Source: Macrococcoides animalis (GTDB lineage: Bacteria > Bacillota > Bacilli > Staphylococcales > Staphylococcaceae). Taken from it: a stretch of DNA of 64,000 nt. Shown here piece after piece: positions 17,231 through 26,034 of this stretch. Made by a program: the position numbers and the translations under genes. Location of the stretch: assembly GCF_047425875.1 (NCBI RefSeq), contig NZ_CP179727.1, positions 620,001-684,000 of the forward strand, written 5' to 3'. Position 1 is the stretch's first letter; each line of letters opens with the position of its first letter. The notes under the pieces are model-generated. The model saw nothing but the letters and a program-made list of their open reading frames with translations, was not told where the DNA came from and made no database searches.

Positions 17231-17974
17231 CTAAAGATTATAGAATCGTCTCGTATTGTCCGTTACTTTTTGATGAACGGTTTCAATATCTAGCGATTTT
17301 ATAAGTGCGATTTCTTTTATTATAGCAGATAATTGTTTATGAATGTGTAGCGCTTCAAATCCTTCATGCGGCCAAGGACCATCTGTCTCTATCATTAATC
17401 GTTCAATTGGAAAAATTGATACAACCTTCCTTGTCTTTGGATTCCACAATATATCTGGCGTTACACTAACCATATAATTTGTTTTTAACAATCGTTTGAT
17501 CACATCATCACTCGCTTTAAACCAATGGAAATGCGCCTTATTGATCACGTGTTTTTCTAGTAAATCAAGGGTTATCATTGCATCATCATAGACAGCGTGA
17601 AGTACGATGGGTAAGTCATATTGTTTTGCTTTCATGATAAACAGTTCAAGCGTATTGATGTAAGGTTGAACGTTTAAATTGGGTTGTTCACGCATTAAAT
17701 ATTGCGGTAAGCCAACTTCCCCAATCGCAATGAGTTCGTTATGGTGGTCATCGATTAAGCTAAGTATACTCGATATTTCATTTGAATCTATTACTTGTTC
17801 TGGGTGAAAACCAAGTGCGATATGAACATTATCATGTTGATTGAGTTGGAGTAATTTCTGTGAACCCACGTAATCCATCGCAGTCGCTATGTAACCATCA
17901 ATTATTTTGTTATTGATAATATGAAATTGATCCGCTTTTGAATATTTGTCTAGATGAATATGAGCATCATACAT
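17231..17974 (-). CDS. TatD family metal-dependent hydrolase
   Basis: A 247-residue TIM-barrel hydrolase of the TatD type (DNase or exonuclease in characterised members). Metal ligands are recognisable: HIH at residues 5-7, GEVGLP near 92-97, the His of VLHAV, HWF, and the Asp of ETDGPWP near 205. It is cytoplasmic. It differs from the tatD gene usually found beside metG/rnmV, so it is probably a paralogue. It is the first gene of a pair with the LysR gene. Confidence 0.85.
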   Translation of the reverse strand: MYDAHIHLDKYSKADQFHIINNKIIDGYIATAMDYVGSQKLLQLNQHDNVHIALGFHPEQVIDSNEISSILSLIDDHHNELIAIGEVGLPQYLMREQPNLNVQPYINTLELFIMKAKQYDLPIVLHAVYDDAMITLDLLEKHVINKAHFHWFKASDDVIKRLLKTNYMVSVTPDILWNPKTRKVVSIFPIERLMIETDGPWPHEGFEALHIHKQLSAIIKEIALIKSLDIETVHQKVTDNTRRFYNL

Positions 17975-18167
17975 GTTATAACCTCCTATTGATGTGAATC
18001 TTTTATATAGGTCTGATATAAGGTGTAAGGGTATATATCAGAAAGGTGTTGATTAATAAGTAGTTTTGATATGTCACAATTATATTAACAATTTTAAGGT
18101 CCATCAATCCAAATCCAAAAAGTATTATCTCAGCTTAATTTATTTTTCAAATCAAATTTTACACTTC

Positions 18168-18193
18168 GTTTTAGACTAAATTAATAAGGGAAA
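18168..18193 (+). promoter_or_regulatory. SigB-type promoter of the stress SDR gene
   Basis: GTTTTA (18168-18173), then 14 bp, then GGGAAA (18188-18193) matches the general-stress sigma-B pattern GTTTAA-N12-15-GGGTAT at all but a few positions. It lies 36 bp before the start codon. An unrelated 8-bp inverted repeat CTGATATA / TATATCAG is at about 18013-18041. Confidence 0.6.
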
Positions 18194-18228
18194 ACTAAAT
18201 TTGTAAATTAAATTAGGAGGCGAATATT

Positions 18229-19098
18229 ATGGATAAATTCGAGAAGATTGAGCAAGAAATAGAAGGTTATACACAAGACCGTCAACCTGGAACAGAAAAA
18301 GATATGGAGCCTAGACCAATCGCAGAAGATGAAAATTATAAAGCAAGTGGCAAATTAGAAAATAAAGTCGCTCTTATTACAGGTGGCGATTCTGGTATCG
18401 GGCGCGCAATCGCAATTCTTTACGCCAAAGAAGGAGCAAATGTTGCAATCGGTTATTTTAATGAAGCGACTGATGCAAATGATACTGTTAACAGATTACT
18501 AGAGATAGGTGTTAAAGCTAAAGCTTATCAACATGACTTAAAGTCAGAAGATGATTGCAAACAATTAATTAATAGTATTGTTAGTGATTTTGGTACTTTG
18601 AATATTCTTGTTAATAACGGTGGTGTTCAGTATCCACAAGAAAGCTTATTAGATATCTCAGCAGAGCAGATACAAGAAACATTTGCCACAAATATATTTG
18701 GTATGATGTATTTATCAAAAGCCGCTCTACAACATTTAACTAAAGGGGATACTATTATTAATACATCTAGTGTTACCGCTTATAGAGGTTCAAAAACTTT
18801 AATTGATTACTCAGCGACAAAAGGTGCAATTACTTCGTTTACGCGTTCATTATCACAGAGTTTAGCGGAACAGGGGATTCGTGTCAATGCAGTAGCACCA
18901 GGTCCAATTTATACCCCTTTAATTCCAGCAACATTCTCTTCCGATAAGGTTGAAAAACATGGTCAAGAAACTGCTTTAGGTCGACGTGGTCAACCGAGTG
19001 AAAATGCTCCTGCATATGTTTACCTTGCTAGTAATGATTCAACCTATGTAACTGGTCAAACAATCCATATCAATGGCGGAGATTATATTTCTAGTTAA
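18229..19098 (+). CDS. General stress protein 39-like short-chain dehydrogenase
   Basis: A 289-residue NAD(P)-dependent SDR oxidoreductase of the YdaD/GSP39 subfamily. That subfamily has a hydrophilic N-terminal extension (residues 1-45, with PGTEKDMEPRP) before the Rossmann fold. The cofactor motif is TGGDSGIGRAIA (about 50-61); NNGG near 127 and the catalytic YSATK near 186-190 are intact. The substrate is unknown. B. subtilis YdaD is controlled by SigB, and a SigB-like promoter lies upstream here too. Monocistronic, with a strong terminator. Confidence 0.9.
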   Translation: MDKFEKIEQEIEGYTQDRQPGTEKDMEPRPIAEDENYKASGKLENKVALITGGDSGIGRAIAILYAKEGANVAIGYFNEATDANDTVNRLLEIGVKAKAYQHDLKSEDDCKQLINSIVSDFGTLNILVNNGGVQYPQESLLDISAEQIQETFATNIFGMMYLSKAALQHLTKGDTIINTSSVTAYRGSKTLIDYSATKGAITSFTRSLSQSLAEQGIRVNAVAPGPIYTPLIPATFSSDKVEKHGQETALGRRGQPSENAPAYVYLASNDSTYVTGQTIHINGGDYISS

Positions 19099-19136
19099 AA
19101 AAATGTGCTTATCTTTTTGAGATAGGCACATTTTTA
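19099..19136. terminator. Bidirectional terminator
   Basis: The stem AATGTGCTTATCT / AGATAGGCACATT has a T run after it on the plus strand and on the minus strand too. It lies between convergent genes. Confidence 0.85.
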
Positions 19137-19664
19137 TGATTCAATCTTTGACTTACAATACACAGCGAGTTTCTCTAAATCTCCAAAGTTCGTCTTCACA
19201 CATTCCATAATTTCGTTGGCTGTTTGATATGCGAAATCATACTGTGCTTTTGTTATCTCTTTTTTAATTAACGCACGTTTCGCATCCTTCTCATCTACAA
19301 GTTCATAACGTCCATCTGGTAATACTAAAACATCTAAATACAAATCATGTGTTCTTGCTTTTCCGGGTTCAGGAAAGTTCTTCTCATTGATATCAATATA
19401 ATACTGTATAGGTTGTCCTTGTCGATTATACATCACCGTAATACTATAATGTTTATTTTTCGGTAATATTTGAAGCCAGCGATATCCGTCATCTGCTACG
19501 ATAATATCTTCTCCGATAATATTGACGACTAACGGTGATTTTACTTTTTCCATGATAATTTCTCCAATTATTCCTTCAAACTGGTCGTCCTTCACTTCTA
19601 TCTCATGGTATTCTTTTTTTATTAAGCGGCGCCAACTACGCTTATCTATATATTTGGTTTTCAT
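19134..19664 (-). CDS. DUF402 domain protein
   Basis: A 176-residue cytoplasmic protein with the DUF402 barrel at about residues 50-135; YYIDINEKNFP and HDLYLDVLVLPDGRYELVDE are the family's metal-site region rich in Asp and Glu. DUF402 includes nucleoside di/triphosphatases (Ntdp) and the nucleotide-binding FomD. This protein is not close to the staphylococcal Ntdp I remember, so no substrate is assigned. I start at the ATG at 19664, eight bases after AAGGAG, rather than at a GTG three codons earlier that touches the ribosome site. Confidence 0.82.
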   Translation of the reverse strand: MKTKYIDKRSWRRLIKKEYHEIEVKDDQFEGIIGEIIMEKVKSPLVVNIIGEDIIVADDGYRWLQILPKNKHYSITVMYNRQGQPIQYYIDINEKNFPEPGKARTHDLYLDVLVLPDGRYELVDEKDAKRALIKKEITKAQYDFAYQTANEIMECVKTNFGDLEKLAVYCKSKIES

Positions 19665-19691
19665 ACCACCCACTCCTTAATATTCATTATA

Positions 19692-19736
19692 TAAAAATAA
19701 ACAAGGATGATAAATCATTTTATCCCCTTGTTTATT
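19692..19736 (-). terminator. Rho-independent terminator
   Basis: An imperfect stem (AAACAAGG-GGATAAA with its complement) is followed by ATTTTT on the minus strand. It ends the emrAB-like operon. Confidence 0.7.
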
Positions 19737-19748
19737 AAAATTATTAAA

Positions 19749-21479
19749 TTATACTTCGTCAGTTGTATAGTGATCTTTCCCTTTTAAGAAGAATGCTAAC
19801 ACAAATGCAAGTAAACTTAATGCTGTTGCAACCCAAAACGCATCATTAATACCATTAATCGTAGCGATTTGCTGAAATTGTCCCATTACAACTTGTGTGC
19901 CTAAATTACTATTTCCCATTTGTTGACCAATATCAGACATTGAATTCATTAATCCTGGATTTGTCTTATCGAGTTGATTTGTAATATCACCTATATGTGC
20001 TGTCGTTTGTTGAGTCATCACTGTAACGAGTATAGCTGTACCGATTGATCCAGCTAATTGACGAACCGTATTACTAATTGCATTACCGTGTGGAATCATA
20101 CGTAATGGTAATGCATTCATCCCTGCTGTCATAATAGGCATCATGATGAAACTCATACCAAACGAACGTAAGATGTATATACTTAAAATATGGCCGTAGC
20201 TTGTATCCATACTTAATTTTGTTAATTCCCATGTTGCAAATGTCATAATGGCTAAACCGAATATCGCAATCGGTTTAATCCCAATTTTATCAAGTAGTTT
20301 ACCAGATATCGGTCCCATTAGACCCATGAGTAAGGACCCTGGTAATAATAAAAGTCCCGAATCAAGTGGTGAGAAACCACGGATAGATTGTAAGTATACT
20401 GGTAATAATAACATTCCTCCGAATAAACTCATCGTTACAATGATGTTGATTAGTAGAGTAAATGAGAATCCTGAATACTTTAGAACACGTAAATCCATCA
20501 TTGGCATCTTCATTGACATCTCTCTATAGATAAATAGTAGGATAAAAATTAAGCCGATAGTCATCGTCGTAACAACGATACCTGAATCCCAACCTTTATT
20601 ACCCGCCTCAGAGAAACCATATAATAAACTACCAAAACCTAATGTACTAAATATCACGCCTGGTATATCTAGTTTAACGTCTTTTGTCGGTTGATATATC
20701 TTAAACCAGAAGAAACCAATTAATAATGAAACTAACCCAATCACACTCATCCCATAGAACATAACATTCCAGTGATAATTCTGAATCACCCAACCTGTTA
20801 ATGTTGGACCAATAGCTGGTGCTAATATCATTGCTATCCCCATCATCCCCATTGCTGCACCACGTTTGTCAGGTGGGAATAATGTCATAAATACATTCGT
20901 ACCTAAAGGCATTAAAATTCCTGCACCAACTGCTTGTATAACACGACCAAGCATCATTAATGGGAAATTAAATGAAATAGCACAAATGATTGAACCGATA
21001 GTAAAGAATATCATCGCTGTTAAGAATAACTGGCGATACGTAAAGCGTTGAATCATATATGCACTAATTGGTACTAATATACCATTGACTAACATAAATC
21101 CCGTCGTTAACCATTGTGCAGTTGAAGTTGAAATACTAAAGTCATTAATTAATACAGGTAATGCCACGTTAATTAACGTTTGATTTAATATTGCGACAAA
21201 CATACCAATCATTAATGCCGTAATAACTTTTGCTAGTGTAATACCTTTTCCATATTGAACAAGTGCTTGCTGTGGCTTCACTTGTTCATGAACAGGTTTA
21301 TTCACATCTATATCTTCTTTTGCTGTATAAGTTACTTTAGAATTTTTTGTCGTACTTACTTGTTCAAACATTGCTTTTTCAGCAGCAATTTTCTTTTTAT
21401 TACGTTTAATTACAAGTCTATTTATAATCCAAAACACGAGTAAACTAAAAATGACATATAAAATTATACTAGAGGTCAT
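19749..21479 (-). CDS. DHA2 (EmrB/QacA-type) MFS multidrug exporter
   Basis: A 576-residue drug:H+ antiporter with fourteen predicted helices from about residue 85 to 570. MFVAILNQTLINVALPVL and STAQWLTTGFMLVNGILVP are typical DHA2 motifs in the first helices, and MLGRVIQAVGAGILMPLG is the family motif in helix 4. Unusually it has one extra hydrophobic segment (residues 5-20) followed by a charged linker to about residue 80 before the MFS core. It follows an EmrA-like membrane fusion gene by 12 bases, forming an EmrAB-type export pair. Confidence 0.88.
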   Translation of the reverse strand: MTSSIILYVIFSLLVFWIINRLVIKRNKKKIAAEKAMFEQVSTTKNSKVTYTAKEDIDVNKPVHEQVKPQQALVQYGKGITLAKVITALMIGMFVAILNQTLINVALPVLINDFSISTSTAQWLTTGFMLVNGILVPISAYMIQRFTYRQLFLTAMIFFTIGSIICAISFNFPLMMLGRVIQAVGAGILMPLGTNVFMTLFPPDKRGAAMGMMGIAMILAPAIGPTLTGWVIQNYHWNVMFYGMSVIGLVSLLIGFFWFKIYQPTKDVKLDIPGVIFSTLGFGSLLYGFSEAGNKGWDSGIVVTTMTIGLIFILLFIYREMSMKMPMMDLRVLKYSGFSFTLLINIIVTMSLFGGMLLLPVYLQSIRGFSPLDSGLLLLPGSLLMGLMGPISGKLLDKIGIKPIAIFGLAIMTFATWELTKLSMDTSYGHILSIYILRSFGMSFIMMPIMTAGMNALPLRMIPHGNAISNTVRQLAGSIGTAILVTVMTQQTTAHIGDITNQLDKTNPGLMNSMSDIGQQMGNSNLGTQVVMGQFQQIATINGINDAFWVATALSLLAFVLAFFLKGKDHYTTDEV

Positions 21480-21491
21480 ACAATAACCTCC

Positions 21492-22142
21492 CTAGTTTTT
21501 ATGAATGCGTACAGTTACATTCATTCCTGGAATAATGTCTAATGATTTATCTTTATCTAATTCAATTTTTACAGGGACAACTTGTGTTACTTTCGTAAAG
21601 TTCGCATTACCGTTAGATGATGGTAACATTGAGAAGCTAGAAGCAGTTGCTAAACCAATTTCTTTCACTTCACCTGTTAAATCTGTATCTTTAAATCCAT
21701 CAACATAAACATCAACTTCTTGTCCGATCTTAATACCATCGATTTGTGTTTCTTTAATGTTGGCTGTTACAAATAGATTTTTTAAATCATATGCATAAGC
21801 TATCGGAGTACCTGCACCTACAAATCCATTTTCAGTAGCTTGTGTTTTGACGATTGTGCCATCTTGTTGCATTGTGATATCAGTTTTTGAAGGTTTTCCG
21901 TCTACGCCCATACCAACAACCGTTCCAACTTTATCATTTTTAGAAATTTTATCTCCAACCTGTTTATCTAAGACAGTTAATTTCCCCGCCGTTGGGCTAG
22001 CAATCACTAGTTGAGTGCCTTCTACTTTCGCATTGTCAGTTTTGACAAAGTTTGTTGCTTCATTATAAAAATGAAATGCTGCAAATCCTCCAATTACAAG
22101 GATGATTAATGTTAAAATATTAATTAAAACGAGTTTTTTCAT
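21492..22142 (-). CDS. EmrA/HlyD-like membrane fusion protein
   Basis: A 216-residue protein with one N-terminal membrane anchor (residues 5-26) and an extracellular biotinyl-lipoyl and beta-barrel part. The typical start TDNAKVEGTQLVIASPTAGKL lies near 35-55, followed by DKQVGDKISK and the C-terminal VPVKIELD...IIPGMNVTVRI strand. It is shorter than Gram-negative EmrA because the coiled-coil hairpin is missing, as is normal in Gram-positives. It partners the DHA2 exporter just downstream. The promoter faces a TetR gene. Confidence 0.88.
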   Translation of the reverse strand: MKKLVLINILTLIILVIGGFAAFHFYNEATNFVKTDNAKVEGTQLVIASPTAGKLTVLDKQVGDKISKNDKVGTVVGMGVDGKPSKTDITMQQDGTIVKTQATENGFVGAGTPIAYAYDLKNLFVTANIKETQIDGIKIGQEVDVYVDGFKDTDLTGEVKEIGLATASSFSMLPSSNGNANFTKVTQVVPVKIELDKDKSLDIIPGMNVTVRIHKN

Positions 22143-22178
22143 GGCATTTGCCTCCTATTATTTTTTCGCATAACCACT

Positions 22179-22246
22179 ATTATAGTCCGATTACAATTTC
22201 AATCAACCAACAATATTTGTTTAAATGTCGGAAATTGATTACAATT
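22179..22246. promoter_or_regulatory. emrAB-like promoter and candidate TetR operators
   Basis: On the minus strand TTGATT and TATAAT (plus-strand positions about 22201-22206 and 22179-22184) lie 16 bp apart. The 10-mer GATTACAATT occurs twice in direct orientation, at 22189-22198 (inside the promoter spacer) and 22237-22246 (between the divergent genes). This is a plausible pair of repressor half-sites; binding is inferred. Confidence 0.45.
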
Positions 22247-22293
22247 AAGTATTGAAAACGTTGTCAAATCAATAAATTTAGAAAGAGTGAAAC

Positions 22294-22848
22294 AATGACT
22301 GAAAAAAAGATAAAAAAGCACTGATTGAATTTGCTTTTATTCAACTAATGGAACGCTTTCGATTTAGAGAAATTACGATAAAAATGATATGTGAAGAAAG
22401 TAAAATCAATCGTTCTACTTTTTATGCTTATTTCGAAGATAAATACGCATTACTAGATGGCATGATTGATTACCATATTTCTAACATAGAATATATTATG
22501 AATGACAATTTACAAGACTTAAAAAATGAATCTGACAAAAGACCTTCAGTAGAGAAGTATTTACAACAAACCTTTCAATATATTTACGACAACCAACAAT
22601 TCTTCAGAATATTGTTAACATTGCATCCTGCGCAAAATTTCACACAAAAACTTATCAGTAGTTGGAGAAAAAATTTTTTAGCTATATTAAATAGTACCGT
22701 TACGTTAAATTATCCAGATTACTTTGTCAATTACACCATTGGCGGACAGTTTGGGGTATTATTCTTTTGGTTACAAAATGATTGTCCAGAAGATCCTGAG
22801 ATAATTAGTAGCATCATTTATAATAATATTCTAAAAATTAATCGATAA
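22294..22848 (+). pseudogene. TetR family regulator with a frameshift in the first codons
   Basis: From the ATG at 22294 (after GAAAGAG) the frame stops after nine codons. Adding one A to the A7 tract at 22302-22308 restores a normal TetR start (MTEKKDKKALIEFAFIQLME) that runs on to residue 184. The helix-turn-helix TIKMICEESKINRSTFYAYF and a C-terminal TetR_C-like helical domain are intact. The first downstream ATG (22348) would delete helix 1 of the DNA-binding domain. It may be a real mutation, slippage-dependent expression or a homopolymer sequencing error. Divergent from the EmrAB-like pair it presumably represses. Confidence 0.7.
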
Positions 22849-22862
22849 TTTAAAGTGTTTTA

Positions 22863-22891
22863 TTTCACTCAATCGATATATCGAGTATAAT
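22863..22891 (+). promoter_or_regulatory. Promoter of the glucosaminidase gene
   Basis: TTTCAC (22863-22868) and TATAAT (22886-22891) are 17 bp apart. The spacer holds the 12-bp palindrome TCGATATATCGA (22873-22884), a possible operator. Confidence 0.45.
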
Positions 22892-22921
22892 GGTATAGAA
22901 ATAAATTAACGGAGGCAGACA

Positions 22922-24310
22922 ATGAGGTTATATCAATCACTTACAATTGGAGCACTAACAGCCGCTTCACTTATCGCACTACCCCATATTGCCAAAGCAG
23001 ATACACTGAAAGTAGGCAAAATCAAAAACGAGAATACAATTATTATTACCAACAAATCAGCAATGTCCAAAAAAGTTGCAGGTGATTTCGCACAATATAC
23101 TCTTTACATTAACGATGCACACACAATTAATGGAGAAAAATATTATCGTGTACAAACAACTGATGACATCAATAATGCAATTGGATATGTAAAGGCAAGT
23201 GATTTAAAAATTAATCAAACAAAGATAGTTCCTACTAAAACGAAAGTATATAAAGTTAAAGCAACTTCAACGAAACTTTATGAAGTACCTGAAGGTAGCA
23301 GTAGACAAGTGATTGATAGAGTGAGTAAAGATGCAACCATTTCAGTTGAGAAGACAATACGTGTAAACGAGAGTACATATATTCTAGGTACATTACCAAA
23401 TAGTTCAAAGGGTTGGATTAATATTACCAACGATGTAGGTCGTAAACCTGTACAACATAATCCGATTAAAGAAAAGGCACAACCACAAGTAAAACCTGAA
23501 CTACAAGCGAAGCAAGAAGTGAAAACAGTCAAACAAGAAACACCGAAAGAAGAAGAATTAACAGAAATCGTTGCACAACCAAGACCAGCCGGGCCAGGTA
23601 TCAACCATATCGAAGTGCCAATGACGATTAAAGACGCTTTAAAAATTCAATTATCTTTACATCCAAAACCTCAGGCATCTAACGGTATAAAATGGAAGAA
23701 CGCGCGCAGTAAAGACGTACTTGCAGCAATGAATCCTGAAGATGCAATGAATGACCCTGTTCAAAAGTATCAATTTCTAGCATTAAATGAACCGCAAAAC
23801 CTAACTGCCGCTCAATTAAATGTATTATTAGAAGGTAAAGGCATACTTGAAGGTCATGGTGAAGCTTTTAGACAAGCAAGCTTAAAATATAATATCAATG
23901 AAATTTATTTAATCAGTCATGCATTTTTAGAAACTGCTGAAGGTACAAGTACTTTAGCAAAGGGTGTTAAGGTTAAAGGTGAAGATAAGGGCAAGCGTTT
24001 CTACAATATGTACGGTGTTGGCGCTTACGATAGAGATGCTGTGAAACACGGTTCAAAATATGCTGCTAACGTTGGCTGGGATACACCAAACAAAGCGATT
24101 ATTGGTGGTGCTGAATTTATCTCTAATGGATTTATTTCTGAAACACAAAACACACTTTATACCATGCGCTGGAACCCACAAACACCAGGTGATAGTCAAT
24201 ATGCAACAGATATTTTATGGGCAAGTGCTAATGCTAATTATATGCATGCTTATTATCAAAAATTAGGTATTTCTGGAGGAAAGTTTAACTTCATCCATTA
24301 CGCAAAATAA
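22922..24310 (+). CDS. Secreted cell-wall N-acetylglucosaminidase (Atl GL-domain type)
   Basis: A 462-residue exported peptidoglycan hydrolase. The signal peptide ends at AKA near residue 26. Residues about 30-170 hold two GW/SH3-like wall-binding modules (KVYKVKATSTKLYEVP, NSSKGWINI). A Lys/Gln/Pro-rich linker follows (about 175-220). The C-terminal domain (about 235-462) matches the endo-beta-N-acetylglucosaminidase of staphylococcal Atl: GKGILEGHGEAFRQA, INEIYLISHAFLETAEGTS (with the catalytic Glu) and NTLYTMRWNPQTPG. It has no amidase domain, so it is a stand-alone version. It would cut glycan strands during growth or separation. Confidence 0.93.
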   Translation: MRLYQSLTIGALTAASLIALPHIAKADTLKVGKIKNENTIIITNKSAMSKKVAGDFAQYTLYINDAHTINGEKYYRVQTTDDINNAIGYVKASDLKINQTKIVPTKTKVYKVKATSTKLYEVPEGSSRQVIDRVSKDATISVEKTIRVNESTYILGTLPNSSKGWINITNDVGRKPVQHNPIKEKAQPQVKPELQAKQEVKTVKQETPKEEELTEIVAQPRPAGPGINHIEVPMTIKDALKIQLSLHPKPQASNGIKWKNARSKDVLAAMNPEDAMNDPVQKYQFLALNEPQNLTAAQLNVLLEGKGILEGHGEAFRQASLKYNINEIYLISHAFLETAEGTSTLAKGVKVKGEDKGKRFYNMYGVGAYDRDAVKHGSKYAANVGWDTPNKAIIGGAEFISNGFISETQNTLYTMRWNPQTPGDSQYATDILWASANANYMHAYYQKLGISGGKFNFIHYAK

Positions 24311-24362
24311 TTTATTATTGATTACCGGCAATGAATTTTGGAATTTGACTATTTTCCGAAAT

Positions 24363-24458
24363 GATTGTCGGTATTTTCGATTTACCGGCAATGTGCCGAT
24401 TCATCCTAACCTTTTAAACTCAAAGAAATTGGCCGACAAATTGAATTTGTCGGCCAAA
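24363..24458. terminator. Hairpin cluster between the glucosaminidase and PLD genes
   Basis: Two hairpins. ATTGTCGGTA / TACCGGCAAT lies at about 24363-24392. The strong TTGGCCGACAAA / TTTGTCGGCCAA lies at 24429-24457, with T-rich sequence (TTTCTTT) after it on the minus strand. The 12-mer TTACCGGCAATG occurs twice in this gap. The second hairpin likely terminates the PLD gene; the plus-strand gene has no classic T-run terminator. Confidence 0.6.
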
Positions 24459-24474
24459 AATAATCCACATTCTT

Positions 24475-25962
24475 CTAGAAACTTGATAATCCACTAAACT
24501 CCTGAACGCGATACATTACTGATTTCCAGAACGATGGATCTTTCTTTACATCATAATGATCTGTTACATGCGCATACGTATTATCCCATTTCGCATCGAA
24601 ATCTTTATCAATTTTTGTAAATACAGGTAAGTTTGATTCACCAGAAATGATAGCATCTGTTTCTAAATTTAAATCACCTACATTACGGCGAGTTAAGTTC
24701 GCACTTCCTAAAATCAACGTTGATTCATTCTTATCGTTATCCTTAAACAACGTAAACTTCGCATGATACTGTTCACCGTGACTGACTGCCCATTTAATCT
24801 TTATGTTATCTTCTGACTTAGAAACCAGCTCATGGACCACAGGTTTATTGGGAACCCCTGGCTTTTCTTTGCCAAATGCTTCTTTATTCACATCTAATAT
24901 CATTTGAACATCCACACCACGTTTACTTGCTTTAATTAAAGCTTTAACAATATCACGGTCAGAAATATAAAACATACCCATCTTAATCGAATCACTATCA
25001 CTCATACGATCGATTTCTTCAATTAAGGAATCTTTAATCTTACCTTCAGTGACAAGAGTTGTCGTATAATCCATGCTGTTATTAAAAGCACGTGAATTAA
25101 TTTTGAAGTCATCAACTTTTAAATTTGCACCACTCATATTCATTGCGTGCACTTCACTATTAATCAAATCCTCTTGAATTTGTCCCCTTACTTTTAATGC
25201 CACATTTTGGTGATGCCCACTTGGGTCATGTGGATTACTGGATGCGATGATAGCGGCGTTCTCTGTTACCAATGTTTTACGGTGATTCGCTTTCATATTG
25301 AGTAATCGACCAAATCCACGCACTGTGACATTCGGTGCATTTTTCGAGAAGATATTTGTAATCAAGCCATTCTCATTATTGCCAAACCAGCGCATAGTAG
25401 GACGCCAAATCCCTGAATAAATGGGGTTAGAATCACGTAATGCTACTAAATTTGTTTCGTATAAATTAATACCATGCGCACGTAATTTCTTATAATGCGC
25501 CGGCGTATAACTACCATAGAATGAATTGATTGGATCAGTTAACATATAAATATTAATATTAGGATTCTCTTTTTTCTTAGCAATTAAAGTATTTGTGAGT
25601 TGCTCTGTAAGCTTCGGAAAATTTTCTCCATCATAGGTGTTATTAAATAAAAACATATCTAATATAATGAAATCCTTCGCCTCTTGAATGACTTGTAATT
25701 GATGCTTAAATATCTCATGATCATAATGCATAATATTATCTTTCTTGTAAGTGTTATCAATCAACACTTCAGCATCATTGGTCTTGCTATAATCAAACCA
25801 CTTTGACACCCCACCAGGCAATGGTTTATTTGCACCATAAATCGCACAAACAATGTATGCGCCAAAGCAAATTAAAGCTATCTTCTTGAAACCAAATGTT
25901 TTTTTCTTGCGCTTATTTTTGGACTTTTTAGGAACAATCTTTGAAGTTTTTTTCGCAGCCAT
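24475..25962 (-). CDS. Membrane-anchored phospholipase D family protein
   Basis: A 495-residue protein with two HKD phosphodiesterase motifs: NHRKTLVTENAAIIASSN near 241-258 and YHAKFTLFK...LILGSANLT near 398-425. A very basic N-terminus (KKTSKIVPKKSKNKRKKK) precedes one membrane helix at about 28-45. Characterised relatives include cardiolipin synthases and phospholipases; this one lacks the two N-terminal helices of typical Cls, so it is assigned only to the PLD superfamily. The region between the motifs is variable. The start follows AAGGAGGG. Monocistronic. Confidence 0.85.
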   Translation of the reverse strand: MAAKKTSKIVPKKSKNKRKKKTFGFKKIALICFGAYIVCAIYGANKPLPGGVSKWFDYSKTNDAEVLIDNTYKKDNIMHYDHEIFKHQLQVIQEAKDFIILDMFLFNNTYDGENFPKLTEQLTNTLIAKKKENPNINIYMLTDPINSFYGSYTPAHYKKLRAHGINLYETNLVALRDSNPIYSGIWRPTMRWFGNNENGLITNIFSKNAPNVTVRGFGRLLNMKANHRKTLVTENAAIIASSNPHDPSGHHQNVALKVRGQIQEDLINSEVHAMNMSGANLKVDDFKINSRAFNNSMDYTTTLVTEGKIKDSLIEEIDRMSDSDSIKMGMFYISDRDIVKALIKASKRGVDVQMILDVNKEAFGKEKPGVPNKPVVHELVSKSEDNIKIKWAVSHGEQYHAKFTLFKDNDKNESTLILGSANLTRRNVGDLNLETDAIISGESNLPVFTKIDKDFDAKWDNTYAHVTDHYDVKKDPSFWKSVMYRVQEFSGLSSF

Positions 25963-25995
25963 TATGACCCTCCTTGTTACACATATTATACCAAA

Positions 25996-26032
25996 TTAAA
26001 ACACGTGTAATTGAGAAATCACACGTGTTTTC
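25996..26032 (-). terminator. Rho-independent terminator
   Basis: The stem AAAACACGTGT / ACACGTGTTTT is followed by an AATTT tail on the minus strand. It ends the GntR/ABC operon. Confidence 0.7.
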
Positions 26033-26034
26033 GA

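Noticed and set aside
18013..18041. 8-bp inverted repeat as operator for the TatD-like or SDR gene
   Set aside because: Short, AT-only arms, likely by chance in this base composition.
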